NCBI GenBank assembly: GCA_022606135.1
Contig: JABYQN010000002.1
Span: forward strand, 248,001-312,000
Direction of reading: 5' to 3'
DNA from: Fomes fomentarius
Taxonomy: Eukaryota; Basidiomycota; Agaricomycetes; Polyporales; Polyporaceae
Length of the DNA: 64,000 nucleotides
In this document: positions 44,106 through 55,808 of the stretch, in pieces
Numbering within the stretch: position 1 is the first letter of the stretch
Layout of the letters: each line of letters starts with the position of its first letter
Made by a program: the position numbers and the translations under genes
The notes under the pieces: generated by a model
Seen by the model: only the letters and a program-made list of their open reading frames with translations
Database searches by the model: none
What the model was told of the DNA's origin: nothing

Positions 44106-46278
44106 TCAGCGGATGCTCAGAATCCCGGTCGCCGTGCTCCCCATCCTAGACGACTCCTTCGCTTCCTTCTTCTTCACCTTCGGTGCCTCCCAGATCTTCC
44201 AGAACTTCAAGTTCTCGTCTCCAGCCGCCGTGGCGATCAGTTCGCCATTCGGCGAGATCGCGCTGAACAAGACACGCGAGTCGTGCGCGTCCTTGATCTC
44301 AGCGACCTTGTCCATCGACGGGTAGCTGTGGACCATGATCGCGTTCGTCGGGTATCCGTGCGTCGTGAGAAACTCCTTCCGGTGTGGAGACCACTGGATC
44401 GACGAGACTTGCGCTGGGGTGACGAGGGAGTGCAACCGCGCACCTGTGGTGGTATTCCAGATGTGCACTGTCGCATCGTTGGTACCACCTCCGGACGCGA
44501 GCAAGGCGGGCTGCCATGGGCACCATGCGACAGCCTTGACCGCCGCCGTATGGTTGCGCTTCGTCCAACGCGCTGCCGAACGGGCGCTCGAGCTCGGGGT
44601 ACCGACGTCTCCCACCCGTCCATCCCATACGTTCAGCACGTTGTCGTTGCCGCCACTAGCGAGAAGCTCTCCGTCGGAACGCCACTTGAGTCCACAGACC
44701 TCGCCCTGGTGACCGAGCAGCTCCAGCACCTTGTGCCGCGCGACGCGGACATCGTGGTGCCAGATACTGCCGTCCTGGCATCCCGAGCTCAGGGTATGAC
44801 CATTCCAGGACAGAACACCGACTTGCGCAGAATGTCCTCCCATCGTGCGCAGTTTTGTCTGCGTCTCGACGTCCCAGAGTTCGACGGCGCCATTTGGGTA
44901 ACCAACACCGAGGAACTGTCCGTCGTTGGAGAAGTCGAGCGAAGCGATGTACGAGCCTTCGGGTCCCTCCGAAACGAGGACGACCTCGCCGGAGTCCGCC
45001 TTCCAGATGTATGCGCTGTTTCCGAGCGCAATACCCACGACATTGAGGCTACTCCACGAGATGAGATTGAGGTAGAAATCGTCGGCCATACCGGGTGCGT
45101 CAAGGATCTTGTGAGGGAAGGTGGAGATCTTGCGATCCTTGCTGCCCGTTGTTCCAGAGCTGCCCGCTGGTGCGGAGCCGGCACGAGCGTACAAGGGTCG
45201 AACGAGCTCTCGTGCCTGGGCCATGAGAGGGTCGGAGGAAGCTGTTGGAGGCGGCTCATGGTATGCAAGAATACGCCGATTGAGTGGCACACCAGTCGCA
45301 GCTGCAAGACGAGCGGTATGGCCTGGTGATGCTGACTCCGGGTTGAGCGACATAAGATCGAGAGTCGCTGCTACCTCTTCAGCCGGGTCCCGAGTCGTGA
45401 TAAAACGATCCCTATTGTCGCGCTGCGGGGATTGTGAGTCCATGTTCGACGATATCAAGAAGCAAGGGGTAAAGTGGACTGCTGGTGCCTCGCTCATATA
45501 GCACTCCGGCAATAGATGAGTGGCAAACCTTGACGAGTGGCAACAAGGGCACAAAGCACGGCGATCAGGTGAAGCGCTGATATAGCCACACGCGACTTTC
45601 CAGTGATGTCGACGAGATTCGCTCAGAACATCGTGCGAGGGACCTCGTTGACCGAGCCCCTTGCACTCGTGATTGGCACACTCTGGTTGGCGCATGCGTG
45701 TCTGCCCTTACATGACGCGATTGATACAAGTAGTCATGCATGCGCGTACAGAAAGTCTCCCGTTTTGAGACTGCCCACAAACTCTATATGCAAACCTGCA
45801 CGACAGGATGCGCCGTCCTCACGGATTTGCCCGCTGTCCGCCATTCGAGCTGGTGCAGTATGGGCTTCAACACAAAAACGTACCAACAGGCAACGGAGCA
45901 GACAGCTTTCAACGTAATGCCCATGAAACTTGCATCCAGCCACAGAATCTCAGAAGTGTCCAGACTGAGAGAACTCACCGATGGTTGTGATCTCGAGCGT
46001 TTCTCCGACTTGGGCGGTGGTGGGATATAATCCCGCGTAACTACATCCAACCGACTCTCCACGCCGCCTTTCCTAATCAGACCCGAGCTCGCTTGCTTTT
46101 TGAGAGTCGCCGATGTGGCACCCGTAGACCTCTTGACGGGCGACGCAGGCCGACTCGCGACGATGAAAGGATTCGACGCGTCGGCAATGTTGTTAGAGCC
46201 ATAGAACGACGAGGAAAGCGGTGTTTTGGTTTCAGAGCGGGAGCGATGGCGAGTAGGCGTCTTCGGTGGGTACGCCAT
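44106..46278 (-). CDS. CDC20: CDC20-type APC/C activator, WD40 protein
   Basis: Substrate-recruiting co-activator of the anaphase-promoting complex. Exon 1 runs 46278-45979 (MAYPPKTPTRHRSRSETKTP to KSEKRSRSQPS) and includes the conserved LIRKGGVESRLDVVTRDYIP. A long intron of about 556 nt (45423-45978) leads to RDNRDRFITTRDPAEEVAAT, the C-box (usually DRFIPxR; here Thr replaces Pro). After KISTFPHKILDAPGMADDFY come seven WD repeats, including NLISWSSLNVVGIALGNSAY, CGLKWRSDGELLASGGNDN and KAVAWCPWQPALLASGGGTN, and the protein ends GILSIR, the C-terminal Ile-Arg that docks on APC3. Exon 2 is one long reading frame. The first-exon join is inferred from phase and family pattern. The missing C-box Pro is worth noting. 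Confidence 0.92.
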
Positions 46279-48017
46279 GGTTTCAGGAGGATGGAAAGAC
46301 GAGATGGAGTGGGTGGTTTAATCCTAAGTCACGAAGACTTCGACGTTCAAGTCCAACTTCACGCGACCAGACGCGACCACGCCGTGACCGCGTTTACTCC
46401 CACGCCACACACATCAGTGATCACCACACTTGAGGAACTAGCGCTCACTGAGCTTGCAACCCCGCCATTCTGACCCCCTTGGCGTTCTTTATCTTGGCCA
46501 AAGGACGAGCGAGTATGACATGAATTTGTCGAACCACGTCGAGGCACCCTCATGCTCCGAGGGACTTGCGCTACCTGTACGGTCTTCTTCGCACTATTGC
46601 AGTCTGGAAATGCGGACTGAGTCGGTGGACACGGGAAGATAAGACACACATGCTAGCATGCACATCTCGCAAGGTATGTCCCTCCTTGCTCTGGGCTCCA
46701 ATTGTCAAAGTCAGAAGCCGGTCGTTCGCCGGAAGGTATGTATGTCCATAAAACGGGAGGGGACCGAACTCTGATTAGCACGGCCGGGAACATGCCTGAA
46801 TCCGGTGTATTAGTGTCACGCCTGCCTATCGTTTCAAAAGTCGGGGACTGTGAAAACTACTGGAGGACGTCGAACAGAGTGCTCCAGGGGGTCCAGGACT
46901 TGGGTATCCTGCTAGTGATGGTATTCCTTATGTCAGTACTCCGGACTCTCTTTGGCAACAAGCTCTTCTGAATCCCACCGGTCGCGCTACCGCACATCGG
47001 GCTCTACGTTCTCATTACAGCTTCGAACCGTGGCCGGTACTCACTCGAACTTCTCGCACGTGAGTCATTCCTATTTCTAAATATCTTGCCGCCAAGGATA
47101 CACGACGGTCAGAAGAGCGCGTGCACCCAGCTCCGATTAATGACTGGTCTTAGACTCGGGCGCAAGAGTCGAGCGCATCGAGTGCAACGAAAGGCTCAGC
47201 TCAGGAACCATGGTGCTTACGCCGGTGCCAGGTTCGGCCGTGGTTCTCGAGTGTCTCAGTCAGCATCGGGAGAGTTACCCGCCTCTTGCTGTGCCACTCG
47301 CAGCCCCGACTAACTTCCGAGCGCATCTTGAGGTCGGTCAGAGTCGATCAATGAACACGACGCGCGCTAGACTTGCGCTCGGTGGTCTCCTGACTCGTTG
47401 GGGTCATTAAAGGCTGAGGCCCATCGTGAGGATGACAACGTGCAATACCCAGTTACCTGCTACGTCCAACACAAGACTGAACTTCACTGGGCTTTCAACA
47501 GGTAAGAATTTTTGGTGACAAGCAATTTCGTAGACATGTGCCTCGTTCTGGCGAAATGTGAATCTACATAACTTCCGTGTGACATGCACCTTGACAACAC
47601 AGTCGCACATATACTTATTGTACGCTAGCGTCTCTAATGTCTCACCTATCCCTAATCGAGTTACGGGTGGAGGCACTACTGTCCGACCACTGTTTTTGTC
47701 AGACTGAGTGGTCAAAGCGGTACGGGCAACGACGCAACCACCGTCTCCGAACTGATATGGCCCACAGGAGAATGCGCAACGCATCGACTTGGTCCAAAGC
47801 GATGCTTCGGGGTTGCCAAGCCATGTGTCAAAGCTTCAGCCTACAGCTTAGGACCTCAATGCATGTCCCTTCCCGCCGCACTTTGGTGAGTGACCAATCG
47901 CTACACTTGGTAGGTTTTAATGGATCAAAGGAGCGCTCTCAGTCCGGGTATATAAAACCTATCACATCGTATCTCGAACACATCCGCTCAAGACTCGCTC
48001 TTCCAGCCTCTATCCTC
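46279..48017. other. 1.7 kb intergenic between divergent CDC20 and the gene at 48018
   Basis: No coding region with family support. A TATA box close to 48018 is listed separately. Short open frames (46702-46971 and 47407-47784) look random. Confidence 0.4.
47949..47957 (+). promoter_or_regulatory. TATA box
   Basis: TATATAAAA lies 61 bases before the ATG at 48018, at the expected distance for a short-leader gene. Confidence 0.5.
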
Positions 48018-48710
48018 ATGCCGAACTATACCAACTCCACCACCATGATGCGTCAAAATCATATATACCCCGTCCCCCTTCCTGAGGGCGTCGATGATCA
48101 GTGGCTGATCCCCATCGAATTCAAGTCAACTGGAAAGCGCGGCTTCCCTGTCGCGGAATTCCGAAACATGCCCGAACAGACATTCATGGAGGAGCTCAAC
48201 AGCGCTGGCTTAACATGGCAGCACTTCGACAGTGTCTACCCTGACCTATGCAGTCAGGTACTGGTACAGCACGATCGCTGCTACGTGAGCCTCTTCTTCA
48301 GATTTTCGTGTCATGGCGGGCCTTTGTTCGTTCGGATCCTGATCCCCTTTTTCATCGTACAGTTCCCGGGCGAAGAATGGCACCCTCAGTACACGAAAAT
48401 CATCGGCTCCTACAGTCCGCATAATGTGATGGACACCTTTATCCGATGCCAGATGCGGTGGTTTGACAAAACCCTTGTACGCTAACGCTTTAGTGACAAT
48501 TGCTCGCTCCCGGATAGACTCACATTGTATGTCTCGCAGCGTCGCGTTCCTTCTGAGGACTGGGGCAACGATAGCAACCATCCTGTCTGGAACGCCTGGA
48601 GAGAGGACCCCAACCCGCACGCAATGTCCATAGTTGCTATCCGCAGGACGAAGCCCGACACTGAGGGTCGATTCATCATCTTCCCGCAGATGGAACTTCG
48701 CTTCAATTGA
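48018..48710 (+). CDS. Uncharacterised small protein
   Basis: Three exons. ATG 48018 (MPNYTNSTTMMRQNHIYPVP), then LPEGVDDQWLIPIEFKSTGK, FPVAEFRNMPEQTFMEELNS and GLTWQHFD. Intron 1 runs from CAG|GTACTG to GTACAG and joins FPGEEWHPQYTKIIGSYSPH. Intron 2 is best placed as 60 nt with donor GTGGTT and acceptor ATAG (phase 2), which gives QMRLTLYVSQRRVPSEDW; a donor nine bases downstream (GTACGC) shifts frame. It ends FIIFPQMELRFN with TGA 48708-48710. About 165 residues, soluble, no recognised domain. The conserved-looking Trp/Pro-rich pattern suggests a real protein family. Confidence 0.68.
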
Positions 48711-48964
48711 CCTGTCTCAGAGGTGCCGGGATTTGGAACGGCTAGCTAGGTGGTAGTCTTTGTCACGATCCCAATGAAGTGTATGTAGTACTAGTATCTG
48801 TATCATTATCATTGAATGCCCGTTCTCCTTCCTGGCCAGCATACACCGGCAATCGCCGATACTTCGCCACCCACACAACGTGTGACACAGCTGTCTTGTG
48901 CTGGCCCACAACATACATCGGACAGCGAGAACCTCCAGTTTGGCCTTCCCCACGATCCTCTGTC

Positions 48965-49894
48965 ATGTCTCAGTTACAATGGCCTCACTCCGGCTCAGAC
49001 CACCTGGCAATCCTTGGTGCTTACACTCGAGACGAATCCCTCGATTGTCCGATGCGGGCAGAGTTCAAGGAACTTATATACAGGAGTTCTGATGGAAACT
49101 TAGAGGCCCATCGTGTTGGCCTTGTAGTCGCGAACACAAGCTCCATCTCCCATGAGCAGATTGTAGTTTGTAAGGTCGCCTATGGTGATCGTTACGTCAA
49201 CCAACTCAAGAAGGAGGCGATGTTGTATAGAGATAAGCTCCATATGATCACCTGCGGGGAAGGGTCGTTTCCCCAGATGTTTGGATGCTACATTGGGCGA
49301 ACCGAGCCGGATAGTCTCACCGGTGTCATCACACTAGACTGGCGCTCCCATGGAGCAGCCTCTGGAACGTCAGCCGCCATCTATCAGGTATGGTGAAAAT
49401 TGTGTAGATTGACGGGCAATCGTGAATGACACATTGTTTTATCCTAGGCTTCAGGCCGCCAACTTCACTTCGGAAAATCCATCTCGCCGGACTGAACCAC
49501 GGTGACGTTGCTCATCGGTACGTTCTTCTTTCCAAGTACAAGGATGGGTGTCCCCGAATCACGTTCGTCGACTTTGGAGCGGCCTCAGAGCACATGTGCC
49601 CCTATCCCGCGGTGGGGGAGAAGATCATGATGCACTCAAGGCAGCTCTTGTCTCATGAGTGTAAATGCCCGGTGCTGTGGAGAATCTTTACCGCTGCTGA
49701 TGTGTGGCGCAAAGGTGTGTCCTGAGGCGGCGTTGTATACACTATGGTAGAGAAGACTTACCGAATGTACTCTACCAGTGTATGTGCGTTGGTACAATCA
49801 GCAGGTGCCGATAGAACAGGCCTCGAGCCCAGAAGAGCTTACCCTCAACGCCCACCGCACAGTGACCCAGAGGAGGCCCATCAGAATGCAGTGA
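48965..49894 (+). CDS. Small kinase-like protein, splice structure uncertain (copy 1)
   Basis: ATG 48965 (MSQLQWPHSGSDHLAILGAY). Exon 1 resembles an N-lobe: ISHEQIVVCKVAYGDRYVNQ followed by a helix with Glu (LKKEAMLYRDKL). Exon 2 carries HLAGLNHGDVAHRYVLL and ITFVDFGAASEH, the catalytic-loop and DFG regions of the aminoglycoside-kinase-like fold, with Tyr where HGDxxxxN expects Asn. Exon 3 (49779-49894) gives YVRWYNQQVPIEQASSPEEL, similar in layout to the gene at 50042-51079. The join between exon 1 (GTATGG donor at 49388) and exon 2 is out of frame with every obvious acceptor near 49449-49460, so either a small exon is missed or the gene is broken. Confidence 0.5.
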
Positions 49895-50041
49895 ACTTGT
49901 GTGCGAGTTTGTTGTCTCGAGCGTTAAGGTCACCGGTTCTAACTCTGGGCATAACGTCTTGCTTACAACGGATCAGAGGTTGGGATGTATGGCGGATGCA
50001 TCCGCTATACTGAGGACCTACGACAAGCTACTGTGATATAG

Positions 50042-51079
50042 CTAATACTTGATGCGAACAGACTGCTTATCCCACATTTCTCGATTAATGTTCCACTGGG
50101 CCCATTTGTTGTAGACAATCCACGCACTCCGTCGCACCGAATCCAACCTGTTCTGTGGATTATCCTTCTTGTGCTCTTGGAACTGCATGAACAACTCTTG
50201 GGGGCTCTTGAACGAGTCCACGGGTATTTCCGCCCCCCATAGATGGACGTGAGCTGGAAGGTGCTGTTGAGATTGCAATACAAGGGCCGAGATCGTCAAC
50301 TTACTGCGAACGTATATATCCAAAATATTGATCACCTCCCACATCTCGGCACATCTAAACGCACTCGAACGAGGCATGGGTTCATAGAAGACGAAGGCCT
50401 TGTCACAGTCCTCGCACTTGTGTCCCACCTTGGCCTCTGAGAACATAACTAATCTTGGCTGGTACTCGCCCGTCGCCACTTCCTTGACCACAATGTTCCG
50501 TCCGAAGTCGCCGTGGGACACTCCGACACGATGTACAGCGCACATACAGTCAAGTACCGCCCTCCTGTCAAGTTAAAAATTGTTACAATCAGTGATTAGA
50601 AGCCAGCTTGAAGCGAGTACGCATCTGAAATCCGTGGGCTGCTGATCAAGAGGAACATAAAGTTTCTCACCCCCGTCCTGCATGACCAACACCCCAGTCC
50701 GCCCTTCGTACGTTTCACCAGTGAGCAGTGAGAACACATAGGGAACGTAGTCCGGCATAATAGGCCTGAGATGGTCGTATACCCGCGATTCTTCCTGAAG
50801 GCGTTTGAAAGCTTCTCTAGTACACGCCACTTTGCACACAACGTCGTGTGTTTCTCCCGTCTCTACAGTGACCATGGTGGCTCGGACAACTTTGTGCAGG
50901 CCATTGCGGTGATAAGATATGACCTTTTTAACCTCAGTGACGGTAGCGGCGCTGTGATGAGAGACGGCGGTGGATGCGGTCAACGTAACCGTGTCTTCCT
51001 GATTCGGATTGGCGTTGCGGAAACGCGCCTGCCACGTATCAGGTCCCAGCAGTCCGAGTGGTAGCACGAGTCTTTGCAT
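50042..51079 (-). CDS. Small kinase-like protein, possible splice-donor loss (copy 2)
   Basis: ATG 51079-51077 (MQRLVLPLGLLGPDTWQARF). The N-lobe-like part has DVVCKVACTREAFKRLQEES then VYDHLRP, and the hinge-like YEGRTGVLVMQDGGE. Exon 2 has AVLDCMCAVHRVGVSHGDFG, the HGDFxxN catalytic loop, then RNIVVKE and LVMFSEAKVG where DFG is expected (FSE), so activity is doubtful. A further intron (donor GTAAGT) joins HLPAHVHLWGAEIPVDSFKS and the C-terminus WDKQSVRIKY, TAG 50044-50042. Frame DFR+RAVLDCM needs a donor after TTCAG at about 50625, but the sequence there reads AT instead of GT. Convergent with copy 1. Confidence 0.5.
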
Positions 51080-51468
51080 CACAGAAGATCATAGTGCGTA
51101 AACAATACAGGTGCAGAGCAATGATCAGCAGAGAGGCGAGGCGAAGACGTGGAGAGACAGGGTAATAAGTATTCCACGAATGTTCAAACGTTCATGGGCG
51201 CGAAAAGGAAATACAGACGCCATGTGCGCCTACTGCAAACTAGTAGGATTTGATACGCGTGTGACAAACACAACGAAATGACATCTATGTACCTTGTGCT
51301 TTGACCCTTGTTCCTTGACCCTTGTTCCTATGCTTATACTTTGGCGACGCGCATCCAGTCAGCGCATATGTCTACATCGAAACGCCCATGATCGTATGCC
51401 GTATCATCTGAACCCTCGTAATCGATGTGACACGCTCACACTGTCAACACTCTGTTGATACTACTAAT
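51080..51468. other. Intergenic, 390 bases
   Basis: Divergent promoter region between kinase-like copy 2 and the gene at 51469. A direct repeat CTTGTTCCTTGACCCTTGTTCC occurs near 51308-51329 as two adjacent short units; no other feature. Confidence 0.4.
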
Positions 51469-52765
51469 ATGATTGAGTCGGAGGACGCAGAGGTGACTTC
51501 TTTGAACACAGAGACCCACACCGAAACGGGTGCAATAATACGAGGGAGGAAAAGTACGCGGACAGAATTCTTGCCCATAATACCTTTACTGAGCTACCAG
51601 CCAGACAAGTACAAGACGGTACTTGACCTCTTAATAAAGCCAACGATACCGCGGATACCTGGCGTTTACGATGACCATCGTCTATACCAGACGAAGTCCA
51701 TGACTGCCGCAGAATTTTCCCAAGATGTAGACAAGCAGCTGAAGTGGATCGTCTACGCTCCTGAGTTCCTTGAGCCAGCCGTGCAGCAGGCAGAGACGGC
51801 CCTGGACAAGTTCAAGCCGCAGTGGGATAACCCATTGCATGTCATTTTGGCCGCGTTCCTCCTCCCAGCTGTCGTCTGTCTGTTTCTCGCTGAGGTGGTC
51901 TTCTCCGAGAAAGATGTGACCTCGTGGGTTGACGGTACCATACTCCAGCCCGCGTTGATTGGACTTCGCCTCATGGGGGCGTCACAAAATATGGAACAGG
52001 TGGAGGTACACGAATTCGAACTGGCGAACTTACCTGAGCACCCCAGCCTTTCGTGCCCTCCAAGTGAGCGCATCAATCCTGATCGAGTTGTCCTCAAGGA
52101 GGTGATCTGGCGTCTGGCAGGCCCAGAAGGCAAAGGGAAGAAGATAGAACATTCTACGGAGGACGCGGTCCACGCCGCAGAGCAAGGCGAGCCCATCTAC
52201 CTGCTCACCCTAGGATTCAAGACACAGAAAGTATTGAAGGAAAAGCTATTCAGCGATATCTTCCAGATGCCCATGGATCACCGCAAGGGTTCGCACACCA
52301 TGCGATTTGTATGGCCTAAGGAACTCAGTCAACAAAATGACAAAGAAACCAGGATAATTATCCAGGTTGGTTTATTACGATACCGATTGCTTTGACTGAT
52401 ACATCGTTCTGATCGTGTAACAGATATGGTCCCAGATGACTAACAAGAATATCAGTTGCGCTATGGTAAGCAGCCATGAATTGTCAGTGTACCTTGTGCG
52501 GAGTGAGAAGTCTCTATACATCTCCAGAGCGTACTTGGAAGACGAGCAACCTAGCCTCCGGACGCTGGGCCTTCTACTTATTGCCACAGGCAAGGTCCGT
52601 TGTGAAGAAGGCCAAGGACTTCCACCTCTCGATCTTGATCATGTGGAAAAAGCGCACCAGCGATGGCTCCTAGACAGACCAGAGGATTTCAAGAGTGCTA
52701 GCCGGCAGTATTGGGAAGGTTATGGGATCGTAACAGAGTACGTGTTGACTGCAATAGGTTATTAG
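51469..52765 (+). CDS. Uncharacterised protein with one transmembrane helix
   Basis: Two exons. ATG 51469 (MIESEDAEVTSLNTETHTET); an in-frame earlier start at 51427 is possible. After a charged N-terminus (KYKTVLDLLIKPTIPRIPGV) one strong helix follows, HVILAAFLLPAVVCLFLAEV, then a long soluble region with VLKEVIWRLAGPEGKGKKIE and YLLTLGFKTQKVLKEKLFS. A single intron (CAG|GTTGGT to TAACAG) leads to IWSQMTNKNISCAMVSSHEL, TLGLLLIATGKVRCEEGQGL and the C-terminus YVLTAIGY, TAG at 52763-52765. No recognised domain. Frames are clean and the intron is phase 0. It sits in the fast-evolving block next to the kinase-like pair. Confidence 0.68.
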
Positions 52766-53342
52766 TTACATCTCATATTCCCGTTTAGGACGCTTTGGGA
52801 CTCGTCCTATGGTGCTGCGGAGACAACGCGGCGTTACCATACTCGCAGAAGGCCTGCAGAGTAAGAAGCAGCCTGGAAAAACGCCCGCGTGCCTCAATGC
52901 CAACTCCCAGTAGATGTAATGTAGCTGGGATAGGGCGGATTAGATCGAACACATTGTATCAGTATCCTCGCATTAGCACCTTTGAGCTGCGCCAGAGTTA
53001 CGCTATAATCCACGACGAATACGACTCGCCCAGCTAAAGGCTACAGAGAATATACTTACGGGGTAAACACCGTGTCTGTTCGGGTCGACTCTACTGCATG
53101 AATTAGCAAACTGTACACTTGCAATGGCAACTGTTTAGGCACAGGAGTTTCACTCCAAGCCCATTGGGCCTTGTCGTCCGCCAGCCAAAACGATGTGAGC
53201 GAATTTCCGGAACCGGTGGTATACATGCAGCAGGATTGGCCACCGAAGATAGTTTATTGAAGGTTTCGTGGAAGTTATGAGGGGCTAAGAAGCCGATGAA
53301 GAGTAAAGTGTGCCCCGAAACAGTTGCAATATGGACCTACAG
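52766..53342. other. Intergenic, 580 bases, between convergent genes
   Basis: 3' flank of the membrane protein and of RRP9. No feature recognised. Confidence 0.4.
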
Positions 53343-55400
53343 TCATGTCCGAGGATGCAGCGCAAACACGACCGCACCGTTCATATATCCCTCGCCCTTC
53401 TGGTGTATCCACCGCCCCGCCCGCATCTCCTGGCCAACACCCACAACGAGCAGCACCGACACTGCCCCCAGTTGCGCTGGTTTCTGCTTCCCATGCGGCT
53501 GCGCGAGTTGCTGTTCCTCTGCCTCAGACTCAGAGTTGACGGGAGACGTTGCCCACAACGCAGAAGCAAAGAACTCTTTCGGTGGGCTGACAAACTGGAG
53601 CGAGTTGACGACGCCCAACGCCCGGAGCGTAGAGATCAGCGAGAAGGACTTGAGTTTGGCGTCGAGTTTCCATAGCCGCACTTCGCCGTCCCAAGAGCCT
53701 AAGACGATGATGCAACGGTGAGCTCACATTGATAACGAAGAAGGTACGTGTACGTGAATGACAAGACGTACCAGAAGCGAAGAGGTCCGAGTACCGTAGG
53801 GTGCCCAACGCGGTTATCCAACGCGGTTTCCGGACGGTGGCGATGTTTTCGGCATCGACTTGGGAGACGTCGAGACCATGTGCGAGCGCCTGTGTGTATA
53901 TAGGCTTTTTACGCTGTGTTGACCACAGGCTAATGGAGCTACGCGACAGTATTGAGTCAGATTCCAACTCTGGTGCTGTCCATGTACGCACCCGCTGTCG
54001 CCTCCGCTGAGGAAGGTGGTCTCGTCGACCATTGCCACGCACTCGATGCTTCCTTCGACGAACTTCTCCGACTTCGATTCGGCCTTGCCGCCCTTCGTCC
54101 GCCCGCGCTCCTCATCTTCGTGACCCATACCGTCTGAGTCGTCATGCCACTTGCTTCCTCCACCGCCTCTGAACACGAGCTGTGTCTCTTCTGGGACCTT
54201 CCAATACCGCACTGTCTTGTCCCGTCCGCCCACACTAACGGCAGTCTCGCCGCGAAGGGCATCGATCGCAAGGACCGGAGCTTGGTGTCCGAATAACGTC
54301 TCGACGTAACCCATCGTGGACAGATCGAATAGCTTCAGCGTCCGGTCGTACGAGCCTGAGTAAAGCTGTGTAGGTGTCTGCAGCGACGGCGGTGCTCTCC
54401 GAAATGCCAAAGCCTAACGTAGGTACGGGTGTCGGTCCGATGCAATCATTACGTTGCAGATGGAGCAGGTGCACTCACCGATATGCAGTCACGATGGCCA
54501 CCGAAGCCCTTCATCCATTCGTTCTTCTCGACATCCCACACGCCCACCCGCTTGTCCTTGCCCCCACTCGCCAGGTATTTCCCGTCTGGACTTATGGCGA
54601 GCGCCCAGATTTCGTCGCTGTGGCCTTGTAGTTCCCCGGTGTCGCGAGACTTGCCTTTTCCTTTGTCCGGACGGGACTTGTGAAACGTGTGCACTTGACG
54701 ACCAGAGTTCAAGTCCCATTTTATGATAGAGCCTTCCTTCCCAGAAGTGTAAAGCCAGCGCGCGTCGGAAGATGCGACCGCCGCTGTAACCGAGAAGCGA
54801 TGTGCACGTTTTGTCCGTAATGACGGAGGTCTAGAGAGATTGTACTTCGCAGACGTTCAGAATAGAACAAGCATAAGTGATGAAAAAACTCACACTGTCT
54901 GCTACGAACAGATGCACCTTCCCAGAGTGCTCCATTACATCTTGTTTTAGCCGTGCGGAGATGAGCTCACGGTCGATTTCTGCCGCGTCAAACTCTCCCT
55001 CCGCTGCACCCGCGATCAGCACAGGACATGTTCAGAGTTGAGAAGGATACGCACCTAACGATAACCCCTGCTTCACGCTGTCCAAGTACAGCCTCGCAAG
55101 CCGGAGACGCTTCTGGGCAGGGGTCTCGTCCTCGTCCTCGTCCCCACTCTCGTACGCGTCCGGGTCGACATCCGGCGCCCGCAGGTCCATTTCGTCAATA
55201 CCCTCGCGGTCATCATCGTCCTGAGTCTCGTCCGAAAGCTCCTCGTCCGCTGCAGTCCGTTTTTTCGAAGTTGTATTTGGCTTTCGCGCCTTGTCCTTCA
55301 CCCCACGCGCAAATTTCTGCGAACTTGAGGGGCCTGCATCTTGAGATGTCGTCCGCTTGCGCTTACGATTCTTGGACGAGGCGAAGAAGGCATCTGGCAT
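53343..55400 (-). CDS. RRP9: U3 snoRNP-associated WD40 protein Rrp9 (U3-55K)
   Basis: Box C/D snoRNP component specific to U3, needed for 18S rRNA processing in the nucleolus. Start ATG 55400-55398 (MPDAFFASSKNRKRKRTTSQ), a basic nuclear-type N-terminus followed by an acidic stretch, then QKRLRLARLYLDSVKQGLS, the conserved pre-WD helix. WD repeats follow: FSVTAAVASSDARWLYTSGK, GHSDEIWALAISPDGKYLAS, LYSGSYDRTLKLFDL, FGHQAPVLAIDALRGETAVS and GRDKTVRYWKV, then ECVAMVDETTFLSGGDSG, the next exon SISLWSTQRKKPIYTQALAH, and SWDGEVRLWKL. It ends ALHPRT with TGA 53345-53343. About seven exons. A charged insert (KWHDDSDGMGHEDEERGRTK) separates two repeats. Repeat order and pre-WD motif match the family well. 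Confidence 0.9.
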
Positions 55401-55562
55401 GTCGGGGTGAAGGCAGAGATGAAAGGCGAACGCAAAACTCCCCAGGAACACACTGCCGGGCGCACTTGCAGAACTTTTTTGGCGCTCGACTGGGTTTGAG
55501 CGCACGTGGTGTTATGCCACGCGAATTAGACGAAGTCTGCAAATGCCAAAGTCCGACTCCAA

Positions 55563-55808
55563 TTGTGTGCAGCGATCCTCTTTCTCTTGCTCTCCACCGC
55601 GGGCTTCCATGAAATCAGCAACACTACCTGGCTGTACGCGCTATCTGTATGCTCATTGATCACCGCAGCAGCAATGGTAGCAAGACTTTTGAAACCGTCG
55701 CTGTTGACCCCAACTGTAGTTGGACTATTCACAATGCGGGAAGCCAAGAAGGAGGCCCTACAATCACACCAGGAGAAGGCGGATAACTTTGAGCGTCTCC
55801 GCAGATGA
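55563..55808 (+). CDS. Possible small two-helix membrane protein, start unresolved
   Basis: Open frame reading AAILFLLLSTAGFHEISNTT, then YALSVCSLITAAAMVARLL, LLTPTVVGLFTMREAKKEAL and a charged tail ending RLRR, TGA 55806-55808. Two hydrophobic helices plus a charged C-terminus look like a genuine small membrane protein. ATGs at 55514 and 55543 are in other frames, so an intron must lie near 55535-55570 if the gene is real; I could not place it with confidence. Divergent from RRP9, about 150 bases away, so promoter sharing is plausible. Confidence 0.4.
   Translation: MCAAILFLLLSTAGFHEISNTTWLYALSVCSLITAAAMVARLLKPSLLTPTVVGLFTMREAKKEALQSHQEKADNFERLRR

Noticed and set aside
44000..45329. Long + strand open frame across CDC20
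   Set aside because: Antisense shadow of the WD40 exon; no domain in the product.
46702..46971. Open frame with hydrophobic end (LGILLVMVFLMSVLRTLFG)
   Set aside because: No splice, start-context or family support; length is within chance for intergenic DNA.
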